64,000 nucleotides of DNA from Nitrospira sp. (GCA_029194665.1 JARFXO010000002.1:483501-547500); one strand, 5' to 3'; shown: positions 26,988 to 37,683, counted from the stretch's first letter. The notes: generated by a model not told the origin, from the letters alone. Made by a program: numbers and translations.

Positions 26988-28248
26988 CCCGCCACCTCCA
27001 TCGATCCGTAAGATAAGGCTTCATCGCCTCGAACCGCCGGCAGAGTGACTCTACGGACGCCTCCACCTGCTCGGTGCCGCCCCGCTGCGTGTCGAGGACA
27101 AAGGAAGCGGTCTGCCCGAGATACAATGGGGTCAGCGATTTCAGCACATGTTCCCGGTGCAGCACTTGGTCATGATAGGCCAGTGCAAACTCATAGACGA
27201 CCTGCACCCAGAGGTTCTCGGGAAAATGAAATTCGTCGGACTCCTGGATTCCAAGCGTGAGGATTTGGCCCAGTGTCTCCGGCGAGAGGATGACTTCCCA
27301 CAGCGGCAACAGATCGCGCACCCCCTGTCGCATCCCACTGACCATGCGGGCGATATTGATCGGGCCGGTGAGCGGCGCATAGTCGACCACTCCATACAGC
27401 GGCACATCGGTCGACTCATGGGTGCGTTCCCATTCCGGTTCGTAATCCTCCATCGAATGAAAGATCGCTCCGACGGCGGCCGCCAACACATGGGCCAGAT
27501 CGGCTGTTCCCAATTTGGAATCCTGGTCCTTGACGCCGAGAAACGCATGGCACACTTGATAGCCCTCGGCGAGCGCGACGGTGGTCATCCATCCGTCGAA
27601 ACTGATGCGGGGCGCATCCTGTGACCAGAACGGGTTCTTGATCAACTCCCTCGCGAGGCGGCCGGAAAGGCCGTAGCCGCCGCCGCTGGGATACCGCACC
27701 CGCTTTCCATACAACGCCCGCATCAACGGATAGAGTAGATTGTTCACCAATGTTCCTTCATACCGGTGCCGCCGGAACAACGGAACGACGAAATCCATGC
27801 CGTCGTCATGGACGGGACGACCCAGGAGCTCAATCCACTGGGGAGACAACGAGCGCAGATTGCCCTCGATGATGAGACACGCTTTTGCTTCGAGCGACTG
27901 CGCCGTCTCACACAGGCGGCGGACATCGTCGGCTCGTCCCGAGAGACCGGAATCCGTCCCAAGACTTGCATAATGTCCCGCCGCACCGGGAACAATGCGG
28001 GCGGCGACCTGCCCTGCGGCAAGCCGTTCGACGATCTCCGGCGTACCGTCTTGAGACCCGCCGTCATAGTTCACGATCATCGCCGAGGTGCCACCGAAAA
28101 ATCGCTGCAGCCCTTCGATGATGCTCTTCACCACCTGTTCGATCGTCCCGGCGTTGTTCAAGGTCAACAGGCCCACGACGATATCTGCAGTCACGGCTTG
28201 GTTGGAGAGATCCTCGGCTGGTTCATTCACGACTGGCTGGTCGGTCAT
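26980..28248 (-). CDS. GT2/GT81-type glycosyltransferase
   Basis: A 422-aa protein with a GT-A start (VGLLTLNNAGTIEQVVKSI), a nucleotide-binding segment (MIVNYDGGSQDGTPEIV) and GGGYGLSGRLARELI. It resembles glucosyl- or mannosyl-3-phosphoglycerate synthase-like enzymes. No matching phosphatase gene is adjacent, so the product (a glycosylglycerate or other compatible solute) is uncertain. It lies between treT and the TM-helix gene. Confidence 0.75.
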   Translation of the reverse strand: MTDQPVVNEPAEDLSNQAVTADIVVGLLTLNNAGTIEQVVKSIIEGLQRFFGGTSAMIVNYDGGSQDGTPEIVERLAAGQVAARIVPGAAGHYASLGTDSGLSGRADDVRRLCETAQSLEAKACLIIEGNLRSLSPQWIELLGRPVHDDGMDFVVPLFRRHRYEGTLVNNLLYPLMRALYGKRVRYPSGGGYGLSGRLARELIKNPFWSQDAPRISFDGWMTTVALAEGYQVCHAFLGVKDQDSKLGTADLAHVLAAAVGAIFHSMEDYEPEWERTHESTDVPLYGVVDYAPLTGPINIARMVSGMRQGVRDLLPLWEVILSPETLGQILTLGIQESDEFHFPENLWVQVVYEFALAYHDQVLHREHVLKSLTPLYLGQTASFVLDTQRGGTEQVEASVESLCRRFEAMKPYLTDRWRWRDE

Positions 28249-28357
28249 CGGTATAACCGTGAAGCCCGCTTCGCCGACTCAGCGAGACGAGCGTGTAGCG
28301 CTGATCGGGCATCTGTGCCCCTCGACACTCAGCACTCATGACTCAGAATTTCCTTCG

Positions 28358-29614
28358 TCACTGCAGCGGCATGATCTTCAACAACGTAAGGAAATCGCCC
28401 AATTGCCTGGTGATGAAGAAATTTCGGCGCACGTGTTCCCGCCCCGCTGCTCCCATGCGAGCGATCAATCCAGGATTATTCAATAAATGCCGCAAGCGGA
28501 ATCCCGCCCCTTCGGCGGAATGGACGACATATCCCGTCACCTCGTCGATGATTTGCGCCGCGATTCCTTCGGCGTTTCCTCCGACCACCGGCTTTCCCTT
28601 CCACATGGCCTCCGAAACGGTCACCCCGAACCCTTCCCTAAGCGGCTTCTGGAGCACGATGGTAGCAGTCCGTTGCAGCGCATTGATCTCCAGATCCGCC
28701 TCGGGCGGTAGCTGCACCAGATGAATATCAGGATCCCGTCCCGCCGCATCACGCGCTTCGGCCAACACCGCTTCGCCCTCCGGGTCGTGCATGATCCCGG
28801 ACCCCGCAAGGACCAATCGGCAATCATGGTGCTTCTTCACGATGCGATAGGCCTGGATCGCGCCGAGCGGATCCTTGAACCGCTCGAACTTTGCCACCTG
28901 CAGGATGATCGGTTTGGTTCGGGGAATACCCAGCCGATCCACGACCTGATTGATTTCGGATCTGCTCATCTCTCGATTCTTCGGGCTCAGCGGATCGATC
29001 GAGGGATACATGAGAAACTTCGGGATCGGGAGCCGTTGCGCAAAGCCGGACAATGAAAAAATGGCCGCGTCGTACTTCACTGCATACCGCCGCAAAAACG
29101 TCCAGGCGCGCCGTTGCGGTTGGGACAGATCCAGGTGGCAGCGCCACAGCCAGGCCCCGCTCGGCCGATACTCAACCATGCCGGCCGGCTGATGGTCGTG
29201 GATCATGACCATGTCCGCTTCAAGGTTCAGCGCTTTCGCGTTTCGCTCGTTGATCTCTCGGAAGGTCTGATACATGTCCTCGGTGATCTTCTCGTCCCGT
29301 CCTTGCAAGGCATCGGTGAGCCGTTTGACGACCCCAAAAAACTCCTGCGTCCCCGCAATGACTTCCCAACGCGCCTCCACGCCCAACGCCGTCAGCATCG
29401 GTACCACGCGACGTAAGAGCTCCGCCGCCCCTCCACCATATCGGACTGCGCTCACATGCACGACGCTTCGCCCCTTGACCAAGTCACTCAGCCGGTAGAG
29501 GAAATCGACCGTTCCCTTCGGCGACACTTCCCGATAGTCATCGAGCGCCGTCGTCATAGCGCCGTCTTCCTTCTCCGGCTTATGCTGTTCCGCTGTTGTC
29601 AAATCGCGCTCCAT
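28358..29614 (-). CDS. treT: trehalose glycosyltransferring synthase, TreT-like
   Basis: A 418-aa GT4 enzyme predicted to make trehalose reversibly from NDP-glucose and glucose. The N-terminal [19 protein letters not shown] and the donor-site [20 protein letters not shown] are typical of TreT and trehalose phosphorylase relatives. The start overlaps the end of treS by 16 bp; an in-frame ATG at 29557 is an alternative. Trehalose phosphorylase activity cannot be excluded from sequence alone. Confidence 0.88.
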   Translation of the reverse strand: MERDLTTAEQHKPEKEDGAMTTALDDYREVSPKGTVDFLYRLSDLVKGRSVVHVSAVRYGGGAAELLRRVVPMLTALGVEARWEVIAGTQEFFGVVKRLTDALQGRDEKITEDMYQTFREINERNAKALNLEADMVMIHDHQPAGMVEYRPSGAWLWRCHLDLSQPQRRAWTFLRRYAVKYDAAIFSLSGFAQRLPIPKFLMYPSIDPLSPKNREMSRSEINQVVDRLGIPRTKPIILQVAKFERFKDPLGAIQAYRIVKKHHDCRLVLAGSGIMHDPEGEAVLAEARDAAGRDPDIHLVQLPPEADLEINALQRTATIVLQKPLREGFGVTVSEAMWKGKPVVGGNAEGIAAQIIDEVTGYVVHSAEGAGFRLRHLLNNPGLIARMGAAGREHVRRNFFITRQLGDFLTLLKIMPLQ

Positions 29615-31278
29615 TCGAGGTTATAGGTGCTCTCCCAGGCTCGCACAGTTGGAAGGCTGAACCAATAGGAACCGTAGGGACCGAGACTGAGCACATAGGG
29701 ACGGTCCCCGATCTGCGGAAATCGCGAATCTCCAAACAGTTCGATCGGAACGATACCCTTGAACCGCGTCAGGTTCAGTTCCACGGCCTGCGCCGATTCC
29801 GCCAAATTATGGACAAGGAGCACGGTCGCTCCTTCGTAAGTCCGCAGATAAGCCAGGATCTTCTCGTTCGACGGTGTCAAGAATTCCAACGTGCCCCGTC
29901 CGAGGACCTTGTGTCGTTTGCGGATCGCGATCATGCGGCGCATCCAGTGGAGCAGTGAATGCGGCGTCTGTTTTTGCGTATCCACATTGATTGATTGATA
30001 GCCGTAGACGGGATCGGTGACGAGCGGGAGGAACAACTTCGCGGGATCCGCTTTTGAAAATCCCGCATTCCGATCCGCGGTCCAATGCATCGGTGTCCGT
30101 ACGCCGTTGCGGTCTCCCAGATGAATATTGTCGCCCATGCCGATCTCATCGCCGTAGTAGATGATCGGTGTGCCCGGCAAGGTGAACACAATACTATTGA
30201 GCAGCTCGATTTTACGCCGGTCGTTCTCGAGCAACGGCGCGAGACGGCGCGCGATGCCGATGTTACGGCGCGCCTGGGGATCACGGGCATAGGCATAATA
30301 CATATAGTCCCGCTCTTCGCCGGTGCACATTTCCAACGTCAACTCGTCGTGATTCCTGAGGAAGAGACACCACTGGCAATTCGATGGAATCGGCGGCGTG
30401 TGTTTGAACATATCGAGGATAGGCCGGCGGTCCTCGCTGCGCAGTCCCATGAACAGGCGAGGCATGAGCGGGAAATGAAAGGCCATGTGAAATTCATCTC
30501 CGTTCCCGAAGTACGGACGCACGTCGCTCGGCCACTGATTGGCCTCCGCCAGGAGAATTCTGGTGCTGTACCGGTCGTCGATCCGTTTCCGAATCTCCTT
30601 CAGATACGCATGGGTCTCCGGCAAGTTCTCGCAGATCGTGCCTTCGCGCTCGAACAGGTAAGGCACTGCGTCGCAACGAAATCCGTCAAGCCCCTGATCC
30701 AGCCAAAACTCCATGACTTCCAGCATGGCTTGCTTGACCGCGGGATTGTCGTAGTTCAGGTCCGGTTGATGGCTGAAGAACCGGTGCCAATAGTACGCTT
30801 GCGCCTCGGGGTCCCAAGTCCAATTGGATTTTTCCGTATCCACGAAGATAATGCGCGCCTTTGTATATTTCTGATCCGTTTCGCTCCAGACATAGTAATC
30901 CCGCCTCGGAGCCTGCGGCGACCGACGGGCCTCCTGAAACCACGCATGCTGATCGGACGTGTGATTCAACACCAAATCGACGATGACGCGCATGCCGCGC
31001 TGATGGGCCGCATCCAGCAGCTTCCGGAACACCTCGGTGGAGCCGTACGAAGGCGCAATGGTGGTGAAGTCCGCCACATCATAGCCATCGTCCCGCAACG
31101 GCGACGGATAAAACGGCAGTAGCCAGAGACAGTCCACTCCCAGCCACTCGAGGTAATCGAGCTTCTCGATCAGGCCGGCGAAATCCCCGATGCCGTCGTC
31201 ATTGCTGTCGTAGAAGGCCCGCACGTGCAGCTCATAGAACACGGCGTCCTTGTACCAGAGTGGATCTTGGTTCAGCAT
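29599..31278 (-). CDS. treS: trehalose synthase (maltose alpha-D-glucosyltransferase)
   Basis: A 559-aa GH13_16 enzyme that interconverts maltose and trehalose. The N-terminus ([20 protein letters not shown]) and [19 protein letters not shown] (nucleophile Asp), [10 protein letters not shown] (acid Glu) and [11 protein letters not shown] (Asp) are textbook. It lacks the fused maltokinase domain found in some TreS proteins; that activity is encoded separately four genes downstream. Confidence 0.96.
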   Translation of the reverse strand: MLNQDPLWYKDAVFYELHVRAFYDSNDDGIGDFAGLIEKLDYLEWLGVDCLWLLPFYPSPLRDDGYDVADFTTIAPSYGSTEVFRKLLDAAHQRGMRVIVDLVLNHTSDQHAWFQEARRSPQAPRRDYYVWSETDQKYTKARIIFVDTEKSNWTWDPEAQAYYWHRFFSHQPDLNYDNPAVKQAMLEVMEFWLDQGLDGFRCDAVPYLFEREGTICENLPETHAYLKEIRKRIDDRYSTRILLAEANQWPSDVRPYFGNGDEFHMAFHFPLMPRLFMGLRSEDRRPILDMFKHTPPIPSNCQWCLFLRNHDELTLEMCTGEERDYMYYAYARDPQARRNIGIARRLAPLLENDRRKIELLNSIVFTLPGTPIIYYGDEIGMGDNIHLGDRNGVRTPMHWTADRNAGFSKADPAKLFLPLVTDPVYGYQSINVDTQKQTPHSLLHWMRRMIAIRKRHKVLGRGTLEFLTPSNEKILAYLRTYEGATVLLVHNLAESAQAVELNLTRFKGIVPIELFGDSRFPQIGDRPYVLSLGPYGSYWFSLPTVRAWESTYNLEWSAI

Positions 31279-31368
31279 GGCAACATTCCCGAATCTGTCG
31301 ATCTCCTGAGAGATAATTCGTTCTTCAATTCGACAGATCGACAGATCATCAGATCAAGAGATTCTTCA

Positions 31369-32046
31369 CTACGATTTCCCCAGAAACTCATCGCACACCG
31401 TGATGAGACTCGACCGTAGACGCTCGAGGCTTCCCAAGTAAGGGTTGATGGAGCGAATACGATCAGCCAATTCATGTAAGCCGAGGCCCGTTCGGATCCA
31501 GGCTGAGAAGTCGCTTTCCTCTCGCCCCAGCCGGAAATGCGCTTCGAACATGTGGAAGTAGATCGCGCTGACATCGACTTCGGCCACCACCCGTCGAAAT
31601 TCCGCCAAGGACCTCGCTTCCAGGCCGATCGGCACTTCCAGAATCCGAGAGCGCTTGAAATGGAACGGTTCGCCGAACACCACGCGGGGAATAATGGACA
31701 TTCGTGACAGATGATCGTCGATAATCGAAATGATCTCTTCCCGCAGATCCTCCAGGTTCGGATAGTCGAATGGATCGACCACGGCGAGCCGTTCGCCCAG
31801 CACATGATCTCCGATCTGCATCACGACCCATTGAGAAAAATCATTCGGATAGGCCCGTTCGATGAAGCGATGCCTGAGAAAATAGCTATGGGTATGGAAA
31901 TGGATGGAATCGAGCGGGACCTCTTCGACGAGTTCGGCAAGTTCCTTCTCGTCCTCCGCCTGTCGGCCAAGGATTTCCTGCACCTCACTGCATCCAATGA
32001 ATGCAAACATGGAATCGGCGATGTTATGCGCAGCCTGTGGACTCAT
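31369..32046 (-). CDS. DUF5752 family protein
   Basis: A 225-aa soluble protein with the DUF5752 pattern (LDSIHFHTHSYFLRHRF, DFSQWVVMQIGDHVLGERL, SAIYFHMFEAHFRLGREESD). Its biochemical role is unknown; relatives often sit beside trehalose synthase genes, as here. It is the first gene of the operon and ends 90 bp before treS. Confidence 0.82.
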   Translation of the reverse strand: MSPQAAHNIADSMFAFIGCSEVQEILGRQAEDEKELAELVEEVPLDSIHFHTHSYFLRHRFIERAYPNDFSQWVVMQIGDHVLGERLAVVDPFDYPNLEDLREEIISIIDDHLSRMSIIPRVVFGEPFHFKRSRILEVPIGLEARSLAEFRRVVAEVDVSAIYFHMFEAHFRLGREESDFSAWIRTGLGLHELADRIRSINPYLGSLERLRSSLITVCDEFLGKS

Positions 32047-32568
32047 AATGAGGTCTAAATCGTTATCGATGCCGATTTGAAGACACGTTCTGATGATTCA
32101 CAGCTGGTCGCAGTGACTCTAACCGGAACGCTGCGGTATGTGTCAACCCTAACCCGCATTGTTCATGAACACGGCTGCTGCGATTCTCCCAGCAAGTTGT
32201 CCCTCACTCGCTGGAAAGCTGTTTAATCTCGGTTCCACAGTTTGCGCTATGAGGCGCAGTTAGGCTGTGTTTCTTAGCCTGTTCCCACTCAATGTCCTGT
32301 AGTGCTCCCCGTTTGTCAAGCGGCCCGAAACTGCGTGCTGTGGTTGCGGAAGCGCGATCATTCCTGGATACAGCACAAGGACAATCTGCTTGGGGTCCGC
32401 CTTCACTCCCGGGAGGACGACCGGATCAACCTACCTCTCTACCTCTATTGGTGCAGCTCGGGAAAGCTCTACATGACACCGGCGAGAATAGAAGGTTACA
32501 TCTTTCGCCTCACGATTCCAGCTGGAGCACTTCCTCCCCTGTGATTGGCTCCACACAAAGCAAGGCGT
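32047..32568. other. intergenic region with MITE-end remnant
   Basis: It must contain the promoter of the trehalose/glycogen operon, read leftwards, but no clear -35/-10 could be fixed. Around 32152 there is TAACCCGCATTGTTCATGA, a copy of the terminal repeat of the MITE at 7667 with no right-hand partner nearby, so it is a solo or decayed end. Otherwise I see nothing. Confidence 0.45.
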
Positions 32569-32937
32569 TCATTCCGTTTTTCTCCGGTGAATCATCACAG
32601 AATTCCCATCGGGATCTAGGACAACCGCCATGTGACAGACGGGAGTCTCGATCGGCTCAAGGGTAAATGTGCAGCCGCCCTCTCGAAGACGGTTCATCGC
32701 TCCATCGAAATCGTCTACTTCGAGAGCCACAGACCCTCCGCCACGTGAGGGCTTCCACTCCGGCGCTCCAATACCGATCGCGAGCGTTCCCGGCCCGATA
32801 TCGTATTCGACAAAGCCTTGCTTTTCGTTCCCGAAGAACCGCGACTCCTTCAGTCCCAAGATCGTCTCATAGAATTGGCGGGCACGTTTCAAGTCAGTGA
32901 CGGGATAGACGGTAAATGCGATGTCCGTAACGTTCAT
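32569..32937 (-). CDS. VOC family (glyoxalase-like) protein
   Basis: A 122-aa protein of the vicinal-oxygen-chelate fold with two beta-alpha-beta modules (FTVYPVTDLKRARQFYETIL and VALEVDDFDGAMNRL, ending VVLDPDGNSVMIHRR). The metal-site residues typical of glyoxalase I are only partly recognisable, so the substrate is unknown. The start has AGGAGA eight bases upstream. Confidence 0.88.
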   Translation of the reverse strand: MNVTDIAFTVYPVTDLKRARQFYETILGLKESRFFGNEKQGFVEYDIGPGTLAIGIGAPEWKPSRGGGSVALEVDDFDGAMNRLREGGCTFTLEPIETPVCHMAVVLDPDGNSVMIHRRKTE

Positions 32938-33091
32938 GTCGGTCTTCTCCTATTGTTTTGCTCTACTCTCCCATCAACAGACATGATCGCGCAACGTACG
33001 AATACCAAAGCTATTTATTCCGTGTCCGGCGCAAACGCACTCGACATCGCTCAGACAACCTGCTCGCCAAGAACATCGTCGGTCTCGATTG

Positions 33092-34267
33092 CTACTTTGC
33101 TCGCCGTTTGACGGCATACCCATAGGGCGTAGGCCATGACGGTTCTGAGCCGAGTTCTTGCTGCGCCTTGAGCGCCCAATAGGGCTCCCGGAGCAGTTCT
33201 CGAGCGATAAACACCACGTCGGCATCTCCGCCGGTCACGATCTCATCGGCATAGTGAGACTCGGTGATCATCCCAACCGCACCGGTCATGATTACGGCCT
33301 CGTCTCGGATCTTCCGAGCGAACGAAACTTGATATCCCTTAGCTACCGGGATACGTGCCTTGGGAACCAACCCCCCGGAAGAGACGTCGATCAGATCAAC
33401 ACCGAGGTTTTTCAAATGTCTGGCGAGCACCACCGATTGCTCGGCATCCCAGCCGCCCTCTACCCAATCAGTGGCTGAAATCCGTACAAAGAGAGGAAGT
33501 TCCGCCGGCAACAGTCGACGCAGGTGCTCGGCGATTCGGAGCAGAAACCGCATCCGGTTTTCCAGGCTTCCACCGTAACGGTCCGTTCGGTGATTACTCA
33601 AGGGTGACAAGAACTCGTGCAACAGATACCCGTGGGCCGCGTGGATCTCGATCACCCGGAATCCGGCCATAACGGCCCGGCGGGCAGCGGCCTCGAACGC
33701 GGCGACAATTTCATCGATGCCTGCTTCATCGAGGACCATCGGCTTGGGGTCGCCGTCATTGAACGGAATCGGGCTAGGACCGAGAACGGTCCAGCCACCA
33801 GCCGCAGACGTCTTGAGACTCGCTCCTCCTTTCCAAGGCGGTTCACAACTGGCCTTTCGCCCGGCATGGGCCAGCTGAATGCCGGCAACCGCCCCTTGGG
33901 AGTGCACAAATCGCGCAATGCGCGCGAGCGGCTCGATATGCTGATCACCCCAGATCCCCACATCTCCCGGTGAAATCCTGCCATTCGGGGTGACGGCCGT
34001 GGCCTCGACCATCACCAACGCCGCCCCGCCGACGGCACGGCTGCCGAGGTGGACCAGATGCCAATCGCTTGCTAATCCATCCTTAGCCACATACTGACAC
34101 ATGGGAGACATCACGATCCGGTTTCGAAGCGTAATCCCCCGGATTGTCAGCATGCTGAGCAAATCGATCTCCGGGACTTCTCGGTCATGATCCGTGCTGG
34201 CTGGACAGCCATGGGCTGCCACATGCGAAACTTGCTGATCGGGTCGTTCGGACATGGGCTTATTCAT
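33092..34267 (-). CDS. NADH:flavin oxidoreductase, old-yellow-enzyme family (NamA/YqjM-like)
   Basis: A 391-aa FMN enzyme predicted to reduce activated C=C bonds with NAD(P)H. Conserved points are RIVMSPMCQY (with the Cys that modulates flavin potential in the class), QLAHAGRKAS, the substrate-binding EIHAAHGYLLHEFLSP with the His pair, NHRTDRYGGS and the C-terminal phosphate-binding region. A short N-terminal extension rich in His precedes the barrel. GGAG lies upstream of the ATG. Confidence 0.93.
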   Translation of the reverse strand: MNKPMSERPDQQVSHVAAHGCPASTDHDREVPEIDLLSMLTIRGITLRNRIVMSPMCQYVAKDGLASDWHLVHLGSRAVGGAALVMVEATAVTPNGRISPGDVGIWGDQHIEPLARIARFVHSQGAVAGIQLAHAGRKASCEPPWKGGASLKTSAAGGWTVLGPSPIPFNDGDPKPMVLDEAGIDEIVAAFEAAARRAVMAGFRVIEIHAAHGYLLHEFLSPLSNHRTDRYGGSLENRMRFLLRIAEHLRRLLPAELPLFVRISATDWVEGGWDAEQSVVLARHLKNLGVDLIDVSSGGLVPKARIPVAKGYQVSFARKIRDEAVIMTGAVGMITESHYADEIVTGGDADVVFIARELLREPYWALKAQQELGSEPSWPTPYGYAVKRRAK

Positions 34268-34427
34268 CGTCTGATCTCCATGAAAAGAATGTGGATGGAT
34301 GCGGCGTCTCTATTCAGCCTCATCGAAGTCATCGAACAGATTATGTCCTGTGTCGCATCGAGGGATTCCAGTCATTTTCACGATGTCAGCTCGATGTTTC
34401 TTGACAATCAGATATCCGCAACAAAGT

Positions 34428-34907
34428 CTAGACACACCCTTCCAACGCCAGAAGTGCGCGCTTTTTCGCCAAGCCCCCGGCGTAGCCGGTGAGCGAACCG
34501 TTCGAGCCGACGATGCGATGGCAGGGCACGATGATGCTGATCGGGTTGCGGCCGGTGGCTGCACCGGCCGCTCGCGCGCTACCGGGATAACCGGCACGCT
34601 CTGCCAGTTCGCCATAGGCAATGGTTTGACCGAACCGGACGCCTGCAATTGCCTTCCACACCGCGCACTGGAAAAGCGTGCCCTGCGGCGCGATCTCGAT
34701 TGTAAACCTGGTCCGCTTGCCGTCGAAATATTCCGAGAGCTCGCGCTTGGCCCGGCATAGCGGCTCATGCTTGTCAGATCGCTTCCACTGCTTGCCGATG
34801 CGAGGGTGATATTTCTGCCCGGCGAAATAGACGCCCGTCAACGCCCGGTCATCGGCAACCAACAATATGCGCCCACGAGGACTTTGATAGTAGTCGTAGT
34901 ACAGCAT
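34428..34907 (-). CDS. ogt: methylated-DNA--protein-cysteine methyltransferase
   Basis: A 159-aa suicide repair protein that removes alkyl groups from O6-alkylguanine. The active-site loop IIVPCHRIVG contains the acceptor Cys, and the DNA-binding helix region (TIAYGELAERAGYPGSARA) precedes it. I start it at 34907 because AAGGAG precedes that ATG; the longer frame runs into the neighbouring alkA-type gene. It pairs with the Ada-AlkA protein as an alkylation-repair unit. Confidence 0.95.
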   Translation of the reverse strand: MLYYDYYQSPRGRILLVADDRALTGVYFAGQKYHPRIGKQWKRSDKHEPLCRAKRELSEYFDGKRTRFTIEIAPQGTLFQCAVWKAIAGVRFGQTIAYGELAERAGYPGSARAAGAATGRNPISIIVPCHRIVGSNGSLTGYAGGLAKKRALLALEGCV

Positions 34908-34909
34908 GA

Positions 34910-36355
34910 TTACTCCTTGGTCAGTGAATGCCAAAGCTGCATCACGGCGTAAGCGCGCCACGGCCGCCAGGCTTCACCGGCTTCGAGCACGCGACGCGCA
35001 TTCTTCTCCTTCAGCGCCTTCATGACGCCGAGATCGGTATGAGGAAATGCATCCGGCCATGCCAGCGCCCGCATGGCGATATACTGCGCTGTCCACTCCC
35101 CTACGCCGGGCAGCGTACGCAGTCGCTCCAGCGTTGCGTCTAGATCTGAGTGAGGCGCCAGGACCAAGTCGCCGTCGGCTACGGCACGCGCAAGCGTGAT
35201 CACCGTGCGTGCGCGTGCCGTCGGCATGCCCAGTCGTGCGATGCGGTCGACGCCCATGCCGGCCATACATGCCGCAGATGGGAATATCGTCGTCAGTGTC
35301 TCAAACGGAGTCTCAATCGGATCTCCGAGAGCGGCGGCAAGGCGGCCGACGATGGTCCGTGCCGCTGCAACAGTCACTTGTTGCCCAATAACCGCACGTA
35401 CCGCAACTTCGAATCCGTCAAAGGCGCCGGGAACGCGAATGCCGGGACGACGCTGAGCCAATTCACCCAACACACCTGCTACTTCGGTCGGATTGCAGGA
35501 CAGATCCATGAGCGTCTTGATACGTCCAAGCAATGGAGGCAGAACCCGGGCGAGCGATGAAGAGACAAGGAGATGGAGCGCCGGATTTTTCAGCGACAAT
35601 CCGATCTCGACCCATCCCAAATAGTCCTTGCCTTCTGCTGTCACACGCACCGTGCGGCGATAACGAGAGTCATCGAGCATCTCGACACCGACAATTGTCC
35701 GTGCGCCGAGAAACGTTCTCATCGCCGGCCAGTCGTAGGGCGGGCGGAAACTCAGTTCGAAGCTCAGCGTATCGGTGACAGGCGTTGCCTTGCCATTCAC
35801 AAGCCGGCGCAACTGTCCCGGTTGCAAGCGATATCGCTGCTTGAAGAGTGCGTTGAAGCGTCGCAGACTCCCAAAACCGCTGGTGAACGCCACTTCAGTA
35901 ATCGGCAAACTGGTATCGGTGAGCAGGCGTTTAGCGAGAAGCAAGCGTTGCGTCTGAGCAAACTCAACGGGCGAGACACCGAATTCGGCGCCAAACACCC
36001 GGCGCAAATGCCGGTCGGTGATACCCAGGCTCGATGCGACGCCTACCAATCCGTCGGAATCGATCGCACGATCCTCGATCAGGCCCGCCGCTGCCTGCGC
36101 CACGCGCGTGGTCGCATTCACGCTTGCATTGCCCGGCGCAAGTTCGGGACGACAGCGAAGACAAGGCCGGTAGCCTGATACTTCGGCCGCAGCGGCGCTC
36201 CGGTAGAAGCGGCAATTCTCGATCTTGGGCTGCCTCACTGTGCAGACCGGCCGACAATAGATACGCGTCGACGACACCGCGACAAAAAAGCGTCCGTCGA
36301 AGCGAGCATCGCGCGCTCGTAGCGCCCGGTAGCAGGTGGCGGAATCGAGCATCAT
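34910..36355 (-). CDS. Ada-AlkA fusion: methyl-sensing regulator and 3-methyladenine glycosylase
   Basis: About 481 aa with three modules. The N-terminal Ada zinc domain carries CRPVC and PCLRC, the four Cys that bind zinc and take a methyl group from phosphotriesters. An AraC-type helix-turn-helix follows (VASSLGITDRHLRRVF and ITEVAFTSGFGSLRRF). The C-terminal AlkA glycosylase has the helix-hairpin-helix LPGVGEWTAQY and the catalytic Asp in FPHTDLGV. It likely senses methylation, activates the operon and excises alkylated bases. The start is uncertain among three close ATGs (36352-36364); the longest frame would overlap nhaA. Its stop is 3 bp from the start of the ogt gene. Confidence 0.93.
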   Translation of the reverse strand: MMLDSATCYRALRARDARFDGRFFVAVSSTRIYCRPVCTVRQPKIENCRFYRSAAAAEVSGYRPCLRCRPELAPGNASVNATTRVAQAAAGLIEDRAIDSDGLVGVASSLGITDRHLRRVFGAEFGVSPVEFAQTQRLLLAKRLLTDTSLPITEVAFTSGFGSLRRFNALFKQRYRLQPGQLRRLVNGKATPVTDTLSFELSFRPPYDWPAMRTFLGARTIVGVEMLDDSRYRRTVRVTAEGKDYLGWVEIGLSLKNPALHLLVSSSLARVLPPLLGRIKTLMDLSCNPTEVAGVLGELAQRRPGIRVPGAFDGFEVAVRAVIGQQVTVAAARTIVGRLAAALGDPIETPFETLTTIFPSAACMAGMGVDRIARLGMPTARARTVITLARAVADGDLVLAPHSDLDATLERLRTLPGVGEWTAQYIAMRALAWPDAFPHTDLGVMKALKEKNARRVLEAGEAWRPWRAYAVMQLWHSLTKE

Positions 36356-36426
36356 GGGTGCCATTATAGCTACAGTCGATGAACTCCTGCTCGCCATTTT
36401 CGGACATGATAATTCGAGGTACACAT

Positions 36427-37608
36427 CTAGGCTGGCGTATCCGTTACTTCCGGATTGCTCAAGATCTTCAGCCACAGAAATCCTATTACTCCAGCCGTCA
36501 ACGAAGCCAAAAGAATGGCCATTTTCGAAGCCCTGATGATCTCAGCGTTTCCAGCGAAGGCAAGATTGGCAATGAAGATGGACATGGTAAATCCGATACC
36601 GCCAAGCATCCCGGCGCCGACAATATGCCGCCAATGCAAGCCGAGCGGCAAGCGGCATAGGCCGGTTGTCACGGCCAGAACACACAGAAACGTCACACCT
36701 AAAGGTTTTCCTACAATCAAACCGGTTGCGATGCCGATGCTGTTAAGGCTGGTCAAGCCTTGTATCCAATCCGCGCCCATAAGCACGCCTGTATTGGCGA
36801 GCGCGAAAATCGGCAAGATGATGAATGCAACGGGTTTGTGCAATATATTTTCAAGCCTGTGCGAGGGCGAGACTTCGTCGTCGTCTTGTGCGGAGAATGG
36901 GACGGCAAAGGCCAGCATCACTCCGGCCATCGTCGCGTGAATCCCTGACTTCAGCATGAGAAACCACATCACTACTCCGCCGCACACATACGGAGCGAGG
37001 GACATGACCCGGAAGAAACGATTCAACATCAAAAGCAGAATCCACACGGCGACAGCGCCCACCAAAAACCAAACGGAAAGTTCCGTCGTGTAGAAGGTCG
37101 CAATGATGACGATCGCACCCAGATCGTCTATGACGGCAAAGGCCACGACCAAGACCTTCAGCGACGGAGAAATGCGGTCTCCGAGCATGGCCAGCACGCC
37201 GAGCGCGAAGGCGATGTCTGTTGCCATCGGGATCCCGATACCGGCTTGCATCGGCGTTCCCCAGTTAAGGGAGAAATGAATCAGGGCAGGCGCGGCCATC
37301 CCACCGACGGCCGCAACAATCGGAAGAAGGGCGTTCTGAAAGTTCGACAGTTCCCCGCTGTAGAGTTCCCGTTCGAGCTCCAATCCAATGAGCAAAAAGA
37401 AAATCGCCATCAGCGCGTCGTTCACCCAATGTTCAAGGCTCAGGCCTCCAAGCTCCGTCTGCCACAGATTCACATAACCTGCGCCGATTGAAGAATTCGC
37501 CGCCAAAAGCGAGATCGCCGTGCAGATCATCAGCAGAATTCCGCCGGATTTCTCCGAATCAAAAAACCGTTGGAACGTGCGTGTTGCGTGTTGCTGGTGA
37601 TCGATCAA
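36427..37608 (-). CDS. nhaA: Na+/H+ antiporter NhaA
   Basis: A 393-aa inner-membrane antiporter exporting Na+ in exchange for H+. It has about eleven hydrophobic segments. The signature MATDIAFALGVLAMLGDR contains the essential Asp region, preceded by APALIHFSLNWG. The gene seems to start at TTG (37608). It is a single-gene unit next to alkylation-repair genes, with no obvious functional link. Confidence 0.95.
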   Translation of the reverse strand: MIDHQQHATRTFQRFFDSEKSGGILLMICTAISLLAANSSIGAGYVNLWQTELGGLSLEHWVNDALMAIFFLLIGLELERELYSGELSNFQNALLPIVAAVGGMAAPALIHFSLNWGTPMQAGIGIPMATDIAFALGVLAMLGDRISPSLKVLVVAFAVIDDLGAIVIIATFYTTELSVWFLVGAVAVWILLLMLNRFFRVMSLAPYVCGGVVMWFLMLKSGIHATMAGVMLAFAVPFSAQDDDEVSPSHRLENILHKPVAFIILPIFALANTGVLMGADWIQGLTSLNSIGIATGLIVGKPLGVTFLCVLAVTTGLCRLPLGLHWRHIVGAGMLGGIGFTMSIFIANLAFAGNAEIIRASKMAILLASLTAGVIGFLWLKILSNPEVTDTPA

Positions 37609-37683
37609 GGCTCAGCCAAAGGTTGTCATCAGGAGTGATAAAATTCTGTTGATGCAGTATGTACGATAACTGTCGCAGTTCCG

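Noticed and set aside
32292..32666. 124-aa plus-strand frame
   Set aside because: No ribosome binding site, no known motif, and its end overlaps the VOC gene in antisense.
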